From positions 11,982,139 to 12,046,138 of the forward strand of contig OY978529.1 in the NCBI GenBank assembly GCA_963854835.1: DNA of 64,000 nt, written 5' to 3'. The notes under the pieces are model-generated. The model was not told where the DNA came from and did no database searches. It worked only from the letters and a program-made list of their open reading frames with translations. The stretch's first letter is position 1; each line of letters opens with the position of its first letter. Made by a program: the position numbers and the translations under genes. Below are positions 24,101 to 35,400 of this stretch, piece after piece. Origin of the DNA: Megamerina dolium. Taxonomy: Eukaryota; Arthropoda; Insecta; Diptera; Megamerinidae.

Positions 24101-27100
24101 CACTAACTTCATGTAGCTGTGCACTACCTGAATCTGTTGAGACATCAGTTGAGTCATTTGCTTTTTCCGCTGCAACGATGATTTCAGAACTTGAAACTGA
24201 ATCAGTAGGAAGTTCAACACTAATGTTAACCTCCTGCAATTCCACAGGAATTGAATGTTCACTAGAATCCATTGTTTCACTTTCTTCCGGCAATTCGACC
24301 ACATGTATACTACGCTGTGGTGGTGTATCGATCTGTATACCATATTCTATTGGCATGGCGATCTCGGTTTCAATTTCTACATTGTAAGCCTCTGGAGTTG
24401 AAGTAGACTTTGCAGACAAATTATCCTTTACAGGTTGCTCAGAACAGACATGCTTAATTGGCGATGTTTGCGACACAGAATCAGAGAGTTTTGCATCAGG
24501 TGTTTCCTGTTCAATTGGTGCCAACGTTTGGATATATGTATCTTGTGTAGGCTTTGCAATAGTATTTGTTGCCTGATCTATTGTTTCAATATTTTCGATC
24601 GGAGAATCTAAGCTCAAATCTTCAATTATATCCAAAACCAATGGCTTCGTCATTTGCATACCTTCATCGGATGGTGTACTCTGAGGTGGAATTACGGTTA
24701 CAGTTTGGCTTGAACTACTAACCGTTACTGTTGGTTTTATTAGCTCTGGCAGCAATTCTTCCGTTTGAACCTCTGATACACTTGTATTAATTGGTTCCGC
24801 TGCAATATTTATTTGCTTGTCGGCGGCACAAGGTATTGTTTGTATTTCGGAGTCTTTTACATCAATGCACACTGTCTGCGACTCCATGTCCTGATTATCT
24901 GGCTCAATGCCGCCCAAACTCGTTTGCACACACACTCCCTCCACTTGAGAATAATGCTTCGGAGAAGTTTGAGTTGCTTTGATATCTTTTTCAGATTCTG
25001 CCAAATCCATTGTACTTGCAACTCGCGGTGTTGTCTGCTGTTGCTCATCCTCAACGGAGATTAACTCAGCAACCTCGACTGGAATTACTAGTTCCACTAT
25101 TGGTTCGTGTGAGGATTCAGATTTTAATGAAATAACATTGTCTTCCACAACTTTGACTGGTGCACTGACGATTATATCCGTCACCTCACTTTCTGGACTT
25201 ATTTCGCCAATGTCCTCTTGCCTGATTTTACCTTCGGATGGCAAGCTTATTGATTCAATGTCATGTGTAGTATCCAATGATGAGTCGGGCAATTGTGATT
25301 CTTCATCTTTATTAATCGGCATCTTCTGTTTCTTTTTCCTGCGACGTTTCTTTGTTTTGGCAACAAATTCTTCAACTTCGAAAGATTTGTCTTCGCCATC
25401 GTAGCCCGATTCTCGGATGGAACTATCCGGAATATCAGAAAGTGAATCTACGGAACAAATATCCGGTTTAATATTAGAACCCTCTGCAATTTGTTCAGCA
25501 ACTTGACACACTTTGTCAGTGTCATCATCAACATTTGTTGGAGTGAAGCTTTTGGGTTCCACCTCTGTGACGCTGGTAGTTTCTAGAATTGCCATACTTA
25601 ATGATGGCTTTTTAGATTTACTTGGCTCTATGACAACTTTAAGAACACCACTTCCATTTTGCTCTAGCGATGGTGCAGCAATTGTGAGGTTTTGTCTACG
25701 CGATTCTTGATCGGCCGCATTTATCTCTTCTGAAATGAATAGTTGTGTTGTTGCACGTATATCACGCGTCTCTAATTCTTCGGGTTTATCTACTGGGATT
25801 TTAGGTTCTGGTACTGCCTCACTTGCTTCTAAAACGGTCGGCGAATGCATGCCAGGCAATGTTGCTGATTTGAGATGTAAGGGCTTTTCAAATTCGTAAT
25901 TATCCAGTGGTATACTGTTGCCAGTTTCTGCATTAAGAGGCCATATTGGTTCCGATTGTTCGGACTCACTGAAAAGCCTTGGCACGGGTTCTGATCTTTC
26001 AGTTGTTGGAATTTTCTTCATTGGCTGTGAGATATCGCTACTTGCTGATGTCACATAATACTGTGTTGGCCAAATATCTTCGATATTTTTAACAATTGGT
26101 TCTTCTGGCGTGTTATATGTGTCCAATAATGAAGGTATTGAAATTGTACTTGGATCTTCTCTTAAATCCTCTGTAACGTTAACAGGAGTGGGTTTTATGG
26201 TTTTCTCATCATCTACAGTAGGTGCAAATTCTATGAGTGCTTGATCTACTGTACTTTCTGTAGTTGTGGTTATTGTTGGAAGTGCTTGTGTGTCGATGGT
26301 AGAAAATTCAACATCAAATACCTGTTTTGTATTGTCATCTTCTTTTTGTGTTTCAGATTCTATTAAATTGGTGGGAACTTCTTCTATAGTCAGCTCCGGT
26401 TGGTTCATCAAATTCTCGAACTCTTCTTGGCTCACCTGCTTTCCATTCACAAAGCGCACGATATTAATATTTACATTTGGTGGTATTTCTTCTTCTGTCA
26501 CCTCTACTTCTTCTGGTTCTTCGATCACTTCTTCTGTTATGTGCTCAATACCATCAATTACTACAATGCGCTTAATGATCTTTCTAGTCCTACGTATTAT
26601 TTTGCGTGAAACTTGTTGTACCACTGCTTGTATACTTTCGCGAGAACTCACTGATTGTGTGGTAGCTTGTTGCTGAGGGTGGGCACCTTCGACTATTTGG
26701 TGTACAACCTGTGGTTCTATTGCAAGTTCCTCTCTACCAACAGAATCTACAGCCATATTATTCTTATTATGTGTATCAGACACTTGATCTACTACACCGA
26801 TTTGCTGTTTTGTTTTTCTCACTACGATATGTTTTGTACCATCCGCTTTTACTACCACCTCAGTTGTAGTATCATCGGGTTCGGTAAAAATCGTCTCGAA
26901 TGTCTGTGGAATATTTTTCATTACAAGTTCCATAGCGCGGTCCTCGCCACCGTGCGGTTTTTGGTGGTAGCGTGCTTCAACGTGAACGTCTTCCGGAGTT
27001 TCTGTTCTATTTCTATTTAGCGAAGAATCAAACTGAACTATTTCCTGTCCCCCACGAATCTTTTGCGTAACCACGATATTTTCGGTTGGCACTGCTTCAA

Positions 27101-27761
27101 TAGGTGTTTGCATCGATGTGTCCGTCATCACCACCGCTTTAGTTATCTGTTCAAATGGTAAGCTTGTTTGCGCTTCTGCAGTACGCACGTCTACAGGATT
27201 TTCTAAGCTGTCTGAAGTTTGTGTCTCGACTGCAAAATCAATGACAGGTATTACCTGCTCATCGGGCATTACAGTGGGACCCACAGTCCTTTCGCTGGAA
27301 TCGGGAATGACTTGTGATATCGGTTGTACAAGTGTTTCAGCCAAAATACGTTTCTGGCGATTCTCTTCGTCTTTGGCATTTCGTAACTCTATAATGCGCG
27401 TTTCAATGGTATAAATGTATGTTGTCGCAATTGTAACCTGCTCACGCAGTAATGCGATTACACTTTGCAATTGCTTCGATAGTGCATCGGCCAGCGGCGC
27501 AACATCATCATGTGCTTGCAGCAAACGAGACTGCTCCAATAAATCTTCTAATAATTGTTGTTTATCCTTTAGTGTGCGCAATATTTGTTGACTCTTTTCT
27601 ACTTGTTGTTTGAGCGTATTTTCATTTGTACCGTCACGTGTACACGGTTCGATTTCTTTCAATTCGTTCGATACCCCAACGATCCAGTTTTCTATCTCCA
27701 GTAGGTGCTGCTGATAAGCGTTAATCTCTTCTTTGCGCTTATTTTGACCATGCATAGCGTT
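21195..27761 (-). CDS. Msp300: Msp300 large exon: disordered insert and spectrin repeats
   Basis: Acceptor TTCATAG (AG at 27763-27762), donor GAG|GTAAGT (GT at 21194-21193). The 2,189 codons are phase 0 at both ends. Residues 1-140 are helical ([36 protein letters not shown]). About 145-1410 are acidic, Ser/Thr/Pro-rich and predicted disordered, with a basic block [14 protein letters not shown], a Lys/Arg run [10 protein letters not shown] (about 25320-25350) and a dozen xQT motifs. About 1420-2189 return to spectrin repeats (SVIWLE-like tryptophans such as [67 protein letters not shown]). It lies between the exon at 27824 and the smaller C-terminal exons. The disordered insert could be a flexible, regulated linker of the KASH isoform. 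Confidence 0.93.
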
Positions 27762-27823
27762 CTATGAACAAGGATAAATGTATTGATTTCAATTAATTGG
27801 TGCATTACAAAAAATTGCCTTAC

Positions 27824-27988
27824 CGATATCATTGTAATGCCTTGTTGAGTGCGCCTTAGTAAAGTATCTATACGATCCTTAATTTCGCTAAGGACCCGTT
27901 CGGCAGCTGGATCTGTAGGCAAAGAAAGGCTAAACTCCTTCAGGCGTTGTGCTTCTTTCTCTTGAAACTCGAGATTTTCATGGATTAT
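27824..27988 (-). CDS. Msp300: Msp300 exon, spectrin-like helix
   Basis: Acceptor ATGCAG (AG at 27990-27989), donor TCG|GTAAGG (GT at 27823-27822). The 55 codons are phase 0: [19 protein letters not shown], then [20 protein letters not shown] and [16 protein letters not shown]. Two amphipathic helices split by a Pro turn continue the repeat started by the exon at 31165. The intron to the next exon is only 62 bp (27762-27823). Confidence 0.9.
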
Positions 27989-28611
27989 CTGCATAATTGA
28001 AAAAGCCGCAATTACTAAGATATTACAATACATTCATTATTATTAGCTATAATTGCCGCGTATTCATAGCCAAAATATCGTTCAACTTAAACATGTATAT
28101 TGTAGTGGCGCGAAGACTTTTTGACAAATATTTTGACAGAGATTTATAGAAAGTCGCAGCTGTTGCAACTATTTTAGCAATGAATACGCATCAATGTGAT
28201 TATTTTTATAATTATTCTATTCAAATACCAGGGATATCGATCATATTATAGATAATTCAAATATTGGCCAAAATATTATTAGCGCTACCTCAAACAACAC
28301 ATTATAAGCTAAATGGGTAAATATAATTTTCTCTTAAAAATGAAACACCAGTTTTCGAATTATAAAAACTCAAATACTGGAGAACCTAATGGATAACTAA
28401 TGGCCAAATAGGTAAGTAAGTAAATAGTATCGTAAAGGATGATAAATAGATAAAAATCACAGGGATCCAATTTAACAGTTATTTTTTCCGAGATCGAAAA
28501 AGTCCATGCTAAAATATTGTCGTAGAGTAGGTGTTCGGTATCCCTGTTATCCTTAAGATTTTCTCTACAAGAATCCGGCATCCTTTTCATTTTTCGAACT
28601 TCCAATGAACA

Positions 28612-29105
28612 CTGAAAAATCCGGACTTTTATTCTTTGTTTTTTTATTTTGGCTTAATAAAATATTAGGCCGTTTAACTGTTATTATCGGACGAAAAAAA
28701 TAAAGGTCGGGATATTTCAGTTATTATCGGACTTTGTTCCAAAAACTCCGAAAATACATTTTTTTTTTCAAAGGATTTTTATTTTAAAAGTTACAACTAG
28801 TAACGAACACTTGGGTTAGCAAACTTTTATTTTAAATTCCCAAACACTGAAAAATCCGGACTTGTATTCTTTATGTTTATTTATTATTGGCAAGGACGTT
28901 TATTTTGGCTTAATAAAATATTAGGCCGTTTAACTGTTATTATCGGACGAAAAAAATAAAGGTCGGGATATTTCAGTTATTATCGGACTTTGTTCCAAAA
29001 ACTCCGAAAATACATTTTTTTTTTCAAAGGATTTTTATTTTAAAAGTTACAACTAGTAACGAACACTTGGGTTAGCAAAATTTTATTTTAAATTCCAAAA
29101 TTAAT
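28612..29105. repeat. Two-copy tandem duplication, 256-bp offset
   Basis: The segment from ACTGAAAAATCCGGACTT through GGCTTAATAAAATATTAGG, GTCGGGATATTTCAGTTATT and GAACACTTGGGTTAGCAAA occurs twice. The block GGCTTAATAAAATATTAGG starts at 28651 and again at 28907, an offset of 256 bp. The copies are nearly identical, apart from a short insertion near 28870-28900 in the second. Recent duplication of non-coding DNA. Confidence 0.9.
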
Positions 29106-29469
29106 GTTTCTGTTTCGAAATCTTTGACATTTATTAGCAATCTAAACTTATCTACCTAAAATCTACTCGTTAAAAAAAAAAATTCATTCGGAAATGTATA
29201 TTTCAACCAAAGTTTCTTTGATAAATACAAAATGAGCTATTTTTATTAACTTTTACCTACTACGTATATATATTCTGTAACGGTCTGAATTAATTAATTG
29301 GCAAGCAGCTACTATTTTTATCTATTTTTGTCAGAGGTACCATATAATATATCTATGGTCAAACATTGACAACTCATAACTAAGAAAATTTGCAATTTTT
29401 TTATGTATATATCTCAATTTCGGAAAAATTGTCAGTTGTCAATGTTTGACCATCGATATGTTATATGTA

Positions 29470-30699
29470 CGAGGGCGGATTGATAAAGAAGCTACCTAAG
29501 TACGAAAAAGGCAGCACAAACACAAAAAAAATTTTTTTTTTTTTTGAAATTGCGATCTGTCAAACGTGTCAAACGTCAGCTGTTAAAATTTCACCCAAAT
29601 TCATCGATTAGTTTATTTGTTGTAGTCGTTTGAAGTAACCAGCTTGTGTTTCTTGAAAAATGGAAAAAAGCGAATTTCGTACAGTGATTAAACACTATTA
29701 TTTGAAAGAAAGAGACAAAAGAAAAGCTCGATAAACATTACGGTGAGTCTGCTCCGTCAGATTACATGGTAAAATATTGGATTGCTGAATTTAAACGCAG
29801 CCGAACAAGCACTGCAACAATACCATCAATAGGAAGGCCAAAAGAGGTGGTTACTGAAGAAAATATCAAGAAAATCCTCGATATCGTTATGAATGATCGC
29901 CGAGTCAAGTTGCGTGAGATTGTTGAAATGGTAAACATCCCATATGAACGTGTGTTCAACATTTTGCGTGAACATTTGCATATGAAAAAGCTATCGGCAA
30001 GATGGATGCCGCGTTTGCTCAGTGTCGAACAAAAACGAGTTCGAGAGACCACTTCACGGCGGTGTTTGGACATGATAAAGCGTAATCCTGTTGATTTTTG
30101 GCGTCGATTAATAATTGTTGATGGAACGTGGGTCCACCACTACACACCTGAAACCAAAAATCAATCGAAACAATGGGTGGAAGCTGAAGAAGGCGAAGGC
30201 GGTGAAATCGGCTGGCAAGGTTATGGCCACTTGCTTATCGATTATCTTGAAAAAGGATCCACAATCACAGGAGAGTATTATCGTGCATTATTGGATCAAT
30301 TGAATGATGCAATCAAGCAAAAACGACCACATTTAAAGAAGAAAAAAGTGCTCTTTCTTCAAGACAACGCACCGGTTCACACGCCAAAATTACGTGAATT
30401 ACACTTCGAATTGGTTGATCATCCTCCTTATAGTCCAGATTTAGCTCCTAGTGACTTTTTGCTGTTTCCAAATTTGAAAAAATGGCTCGCAGGAAAAAGA
30501 TGCAACTCAAACGAAGAAGTGTGAACCGAAACTAACGCGTATTTTGAGGGGTTCCCGAAATCGTATTATTCAGATGGTATAAAAAAGTTGAAATATCGTT
30601 TTACTAAGTGTGTCGAAGTGTTGAGAAATAAATGGTTTTTGAAAAAAAAACCAAATGTTTCTTTCCTACTTAGGTAGCTTCATTATCAATCCGCCCTCA
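29470..30699 (+). mobile_element. Mariner transposon with TIRs and TA duplication
   Basis: Terminal inverted repeats of about 33 bp lie at 29470-29502 and 30667-30699, each reading (C/T)GAGGGCGGATTGATAA then (A/T)GAAGCTACCTAAGTA, with two mismatches. TA flanks both sides (29468-29469 and 30700-30701), the usual Tc1/mariner target duplication. The 1,230-bp length suits a mariner. It is inserted antisense to Msp300 in an intron. Confidence 0.93.
29660..30524 (+). pseudogene. Mariner transposase, inactivated
   Basis: Starts MEKSEFRTVIKHYYLKE at 29660 and shifts frame near 29715. It then runs open from 29766 to 30524: helix-turn-helix (VKLREIVEMVNIPYERVFNI), WMPRLLS, the first catalytic Asp in IIVDGTWVHHYTPE (most mariners have VDETW), IDYLEKGSTITGEYYRALL, the second Asp in LQDNAPVHT, and HPPYSPDLAPSDF with the third Asp. 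The second and third Asp are 29 residues apart, not the usual 34, so about five residues are lost. The stretch VEAEEGEGGEIGWQGYGH is out of the ancestral frame (the next frame encodes AVKSAGKVMAT) and is followed by a small deletion that restores the frame. It stops soon after GKRCNSNEEV. Not expected to be active. Confidence 0.9.
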
Positions 30700-31164
30700 T
30701 ATGTATCTCTGGATTGTATTTTCCAAACCAACAAAGAACAACACTTAGTGTAGTTATTTAAATACTCTATGATCGGAATCATTAATTATGTTTACCATGA
30801 ACCTAGTATATTATTTAGTATGTATTCGGTCTTGAGCTATGTATATTGTTATCATTTGGAGTACTTAGCAATACGATAAAGCATCCTCTTTTACAAATGA
30901 TATGTATGTGTATAATCATGTACGATATATGAATGATATAGATGTGCAATTATTGAATTTGTGACACACGCGCCAGCATTCATTAATCTACTTTTCAAAA
31001 TTAATCATTGTCAATATTAATCTATTGAAGTCATATAAGAATAACCAAAATGTTTTTGTTAAATAAATTACGAGTACATACGTTAGAAACATTGTAAGAT
31101 ATTCATAAAAAAAAAAAATGGAGGTTTAGTTAATAAAAGCTTCTTCAATATATGTATAACGTAC

Positions 31165-31275
31165 CTTTAGTCCTTGCAGTATACCATCAAGGCTTTTAGT
31201 TGGCAAATTCCCAATGCCGTCTTCGACTGTCGAAAGCGACTGAAGCAGTTCATCGATTTCTTTTGTTATTAACTC
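31165..31275 (-). CDS. Msp300: Msp300 exon joining the N-terminal repeats to the KASH branch
   Basis: Acceptor TTATAG (AG at 31277-31276), donor AAG|GTACGT (GT at 31164-31163). The 37 codons are phase 0: [19 protein letters not shown], then [18 protein letters not shown]. It can follow the exon ending at 63046 directly, skipping both alternative terminal exons, and leads into IIHENLEF of the next exon. Short helix of a spectrin-like repeat. Recognised by splice signals and phase; no long open frame marks it. Confidence 0.85.
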
Positions 31276-32270
31276 CTATAAATTGTTGTTTTAAATTTCA
31301 ATTAATGTCATACAGTTGGTTAAGTTACATATACATAATGAATGAGTCAAGAGAGAAAATTGCATGAAATGGCATGATGGCAAAAATGAACAACGACATC
31401 ACAAAAATCGGATTTTTATATTTATAGTTTTTAAATAAGCATAAATTTGGTGCTTTGTTATTATAATACTCATATAATTTAGGTATATATATATATATTT
31501 TATTGATAACTTGTAAGGATAAAAATCAAAAGACAAGTAAGTTCAAATAGATTTCCAATTGGGGATGCACATGCATTAGGAAACGTACAATTAGTTTTGA
31601 CATTGCCTACTGAAAACCGCTTTTCACTTTTCCACAATTCAAACGATGAATGGTGCTTTTCATGAATTTGCAACATGTATAAATTGATTTGGTAAAAAAT
31701 CCAAGTACTATGAAATCATTCTGCATGTGGAATACTGTAAAGGCGGCTTTATATGCTAACATTTAAACTTATTCGAAAAAATTTGATAATAATAAGGATG
31801 TGGATTTCAATAGGGAAAATATATGAGTGATAAAGAAACAAAAGTGTTGATTTGCATGTCTACAACTACTGTTTAACCGATATATAACCGTTTTAAAGTG
31901 TCTCTTATTGTACGCATAGGTATTAAATTTTGCATATTTAATATAAACATGACACCTTTGTTTCCAAACGACTCATATACTAAATGCATCGAAAAAAATC
32001 GACGTTCTGACACTTGATTTTCATATAGTATTGAACATGTATCAGTGCCAAATGCCTATAACCTAAATAAAAACATTTATAATTCTAAATTTAGAACGAA
32101 TCTGATCTTAAGAAATATATATATTCAATAGATTTACACGTGAAGTATAACTTCTACATCACTTCTATCAGTATCAAGTATCAGAATGTTGTTTTAGTTG
32201 GCAAAACGTTAAATTTCATCGAACAGTATACTTTCGAATTGAATAATTTTGAATTCCTAATACTATACTA

Positions 32271-32293
32271 TACATACATACATACATACATAC
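32271..32293. repeat. (CATA)n microsatellite
   Basis: Five to six CATA units in the non-coding region below the giant exon. Confidence 0.95.
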
Positions 32294-35200
32294 GAGCTTA
32301 TCAGAATTTATAAGAATTAGTCATTAAATAATGTCTATTTATAAATGGAATATTGAATGAAATGGATCTTGTTTTAATATTGCACTAGTATCAGCGCATA
32401 TATTAACAACAATAACAACAATCACAAATTTGTGTGATTAAAATAATAAAATCAAATATTCATTGAAGGCCAACAAATTAATATACAGGTTCTGTTTTAA
32501 AAAAAGAGTATCGGTATTGTACTTTCAACACAGATGAAACATCCAAAGTTGCCATTCCATCATGAAAATGTCAAACAGGATTATTGAATTGCAATTTTTG
32601 GTGTTTCTGATTTATTTCAATTTGAAACGACTACACTCTAAAGCAACCTTTATTTTGGTTTTACAAACATTAATATTTTACGCTAACCATCATATCAACG
32701 GGCAGATGAAATATTGCACAAACTCATATTGTGATTGAAGCCTATTAGATGCAATATTAGGCTTGTACAAAGTATGTTTTGCTTTCGCGTTTGCTTTTGT
32801 AAATGATTTGCATAATCTTGAAAGTATGCAAATCATTTGAATGAATTTGTATTTGTTTTTTTTTATGGAAATACATATTTCAGAAAAAAATTTGCAATTA
32901 CTTGTCGAGACATTGGTACAATTTGAAAGAAGAAATTAGTCTGAAGTTGAAATTTCTGCCCAAAATAATCAGCAAAACAATAATTCAGTAGTATAACATG
33001 TTTCGAAGATAAATTTTAGAGTTTAGTCTACAAAACTAATATTCATCGTCCTTTTTCTTTTTTTTTTTGTTTTTAACTCACAAACCAAATTGAGTTGTTT
33101 TTTTTTTTTGAAATATTTGTACAATTCTATTGAATACTTTAGAATTGCATATGCATCTAACGTAATAGATACGAATGAATTACTTTGTTTCCGATTTTAT
33201 GTCTAACAATCAAAGCTCAACCATGTGTGCATGTATATTTCAGACAATTCCACTTGTATTTGGTTCAGCATCTCCACTAGTATTTCAGCGTTTGCAATTG
33301 CATTTCAGCTCTTAATATATCTCTTACCAGATGCAGCTGTAGTATTTGCTTATCATGCCACGTCTTCATTGTAAAGCAAGATGGATAAGTATAGCCTCCT
33401 TTCAATTAAACCCTTTTCTATACGATTTCAGATTATAGATAACAGATTATTATTATAGTACGAGCGTAACTGCTTACAAATTGATCAGAGGTACAACTTG
33501 GAACTTGCATTACAAAAGAGCTCGATGACAGTTAAATGATTTTTATGAAGCTAGTACACTGTACACTAAAGACTACTGAACAAAGTTCACAGAAGATTCA
33601 GCGCTGTTTACCTCAGATGAGAATTACTTCGTCCAGTGCAGTGTTCTAATTACATCCAAACTACTTGTGTATCTACGAGCTGCCCTAATTGTCTCTAAAA
33701 TGTCTGTTAATTAATGGAGATGCAAATTTACATTTCCATTGCGAGATTACTAACTATTCTTAACGAGATATTACAGCATTTAGCAATACTGTAACACAGA
33801 ATGGACATTTCGAGGAATCCAGATAGCAGCTGCAAACCTAACATTAACTAGTTTGATAGATTATTATTACAACAACAACAAATTATTATTAGAACTACTA
33901 AGACTTTTTTTTAATTGAAATAAAATCACATAATTATACAGTAATTTATTTTTATTTGCCAAAAGATTTATTAAAACCATTCTAATGCAGCTACCAACAC
34001 AAATAAAATAAAAACAAACAAAAAAGGTTCAATTGCTGTTGGTCTTAAATATTCATGCACTGACATTTCCATGAATTTACGAACAAAGTACGAAAAACAA
34101 AACAAATAGATATTGAAATTAAAATTAAATTCAAAACGACTACAATTTTACACGCTGAAATACAACTAAAATTTCTAGAATACAATACAATACCGGAATT
34201 GTCTAAAATATTTATGAGTAAAGTGTAGTTAATTCAAATAACTGACATCAAAAGTAAATGAAATCTGACGCTTTTCCAATGATGTATCTATCACATTTGA
34301 AAATCTGACCTCAAATAACAGAATAAAGAAGAATTTTGAGGGTACTTCGAAACAACACACAACACTTTAGGAGTAAATTTCCAAAATATGGAACAAAAAA
34401 AAAAGTTTACTCAACGAAATTAACTTTTGTGCGACGAATGCAGCTGAAACTCATATCCATTCATAGAGAATTGCATAGAAATTAAACAATTTATAAGAAA
34501 ATGTGCAGAAACGTTGTATGGTAACAATGTGTGAAAGTGTGACATTCAAAGTGCAACTGTATACCGTACTAATACTAGACTATTCAACTTAAACACTCTT
34601 TGATAGTTTGTTAAGAAAATGCTTAAGTAGTTAGGAGGCAAACCGCAGCATTCGCGAACAACTATGCAAAAATATGAAACCATCGAAATAATGTACTCCT
34701 CTACAGAATTGTTAAGCATAAAAGTTTGTCATGTCATAGACAAAATAACATCGACTTTTTTTTTTTCGACAAATCTGCATTACTAAAATTCATAAAAAAA
34801 AAAATCGTAAATACTTTTAAAGTCGCCTATTTTGATTATGATCATATTGTGTCAAGTAATACATATATGAAATATACGAGCGATTATTCAATAATGATTG
34901 TAACAATTCTGTACACTTTTATTCGATATCGAATGCCGTGATTTGGTCCCAAGAGTGTATATTTTACTGGATTAGAAGAACTTATAACTTTGTGCACAAT
35001 GTTAATTATTAATTCGAAGCAAGACATTTGAAAAACGTCTTCATTCATATATGTAGTATTAGTAATAACAATAAAATTCTAATGATATTCGAATGAAATT
35101 AGATAAATCAACAAAACGAACTGTAAACAATAAGATAGAATTAATTTTTATTAATATTATTATTTGAAATTAGTAAAAAAAAAACGTCCAAATAAACTAC

Positions 35201-35393
35201 TTTATAATATTGTTTCATGGCAATTGTTGGTAGCATGTAAAATGTTCATTCCATTCATACAATCGTATAATTATAATCAAATAAAATCATCGTACATATT
35301 TCAATCAATAGTTAATGAGATTAGAAATTAGAACAATAAGGACAATAATAATTGAGTTAATAGAAACGATATTAATATAGTAATAGTATCACG

Positions 35394-35399
35394 TTTATT
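35394..35399 (-). promoter_or_regulatory. AATAAA directly after the giant-exon stop
   Basis: The minus strand reads TAA C AATAAA: the hexamer begins two bases after the stop codon. If used, the 3' UTR would be only some tens of bases. It may be chance in AT-rich DNA. Confidence 0.4.
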
Positions 35400-35400
35400 G

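Larger units (their letters stand above)
29335..30715. repeat. Old inverted repeat (foldback) split by a mariner
   Basis: The left arm at about 29335-29374 contains TATGGTCAAACATTGACAAC. The right arm at about 29433-29467 contains GTTGTCAATGTTTGACCAT, its complement. Arms of about 33 bp differ at three positions, around a 60-bp loop. The symmetry continues beyond the mariner: left CAGAGGTAC pairs with right GTATCTCTG at 30703-30711. Removing the mariner and one TA restores a longer hairpin. Possibly a small foldback transposon. Confidence 0.7.
27989..31164 (-). other. Msp300 intron with tandem duplication, inverted repeat and mariner
   Basis: 3.2-kb intron. It contains the 256-bp tandem duplication (28612-29105), the inverted repeat (about 29335-30715) and the mariner inserted in it (29470-30699). 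The rest is AT-rich. Confidence 0.75.
31276..35400 (-). other. Msp300: Non-coding: 3' UTR of the giant-exon isoform and intron
   Basis: About 4.1 kb without a coding signal, downstream of the giant exon's stop. An AATAAA on the minus strand lies one base after the stop (35394-35399). Further TTTATT (plus strand) candidates are near 35146 and 33945-33955. Simple repeats: (TA)n at 31486-31499 and (CATA)n at 32271-32293. For KASH transcripts this is intron sequence. Confidence 0.6.
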
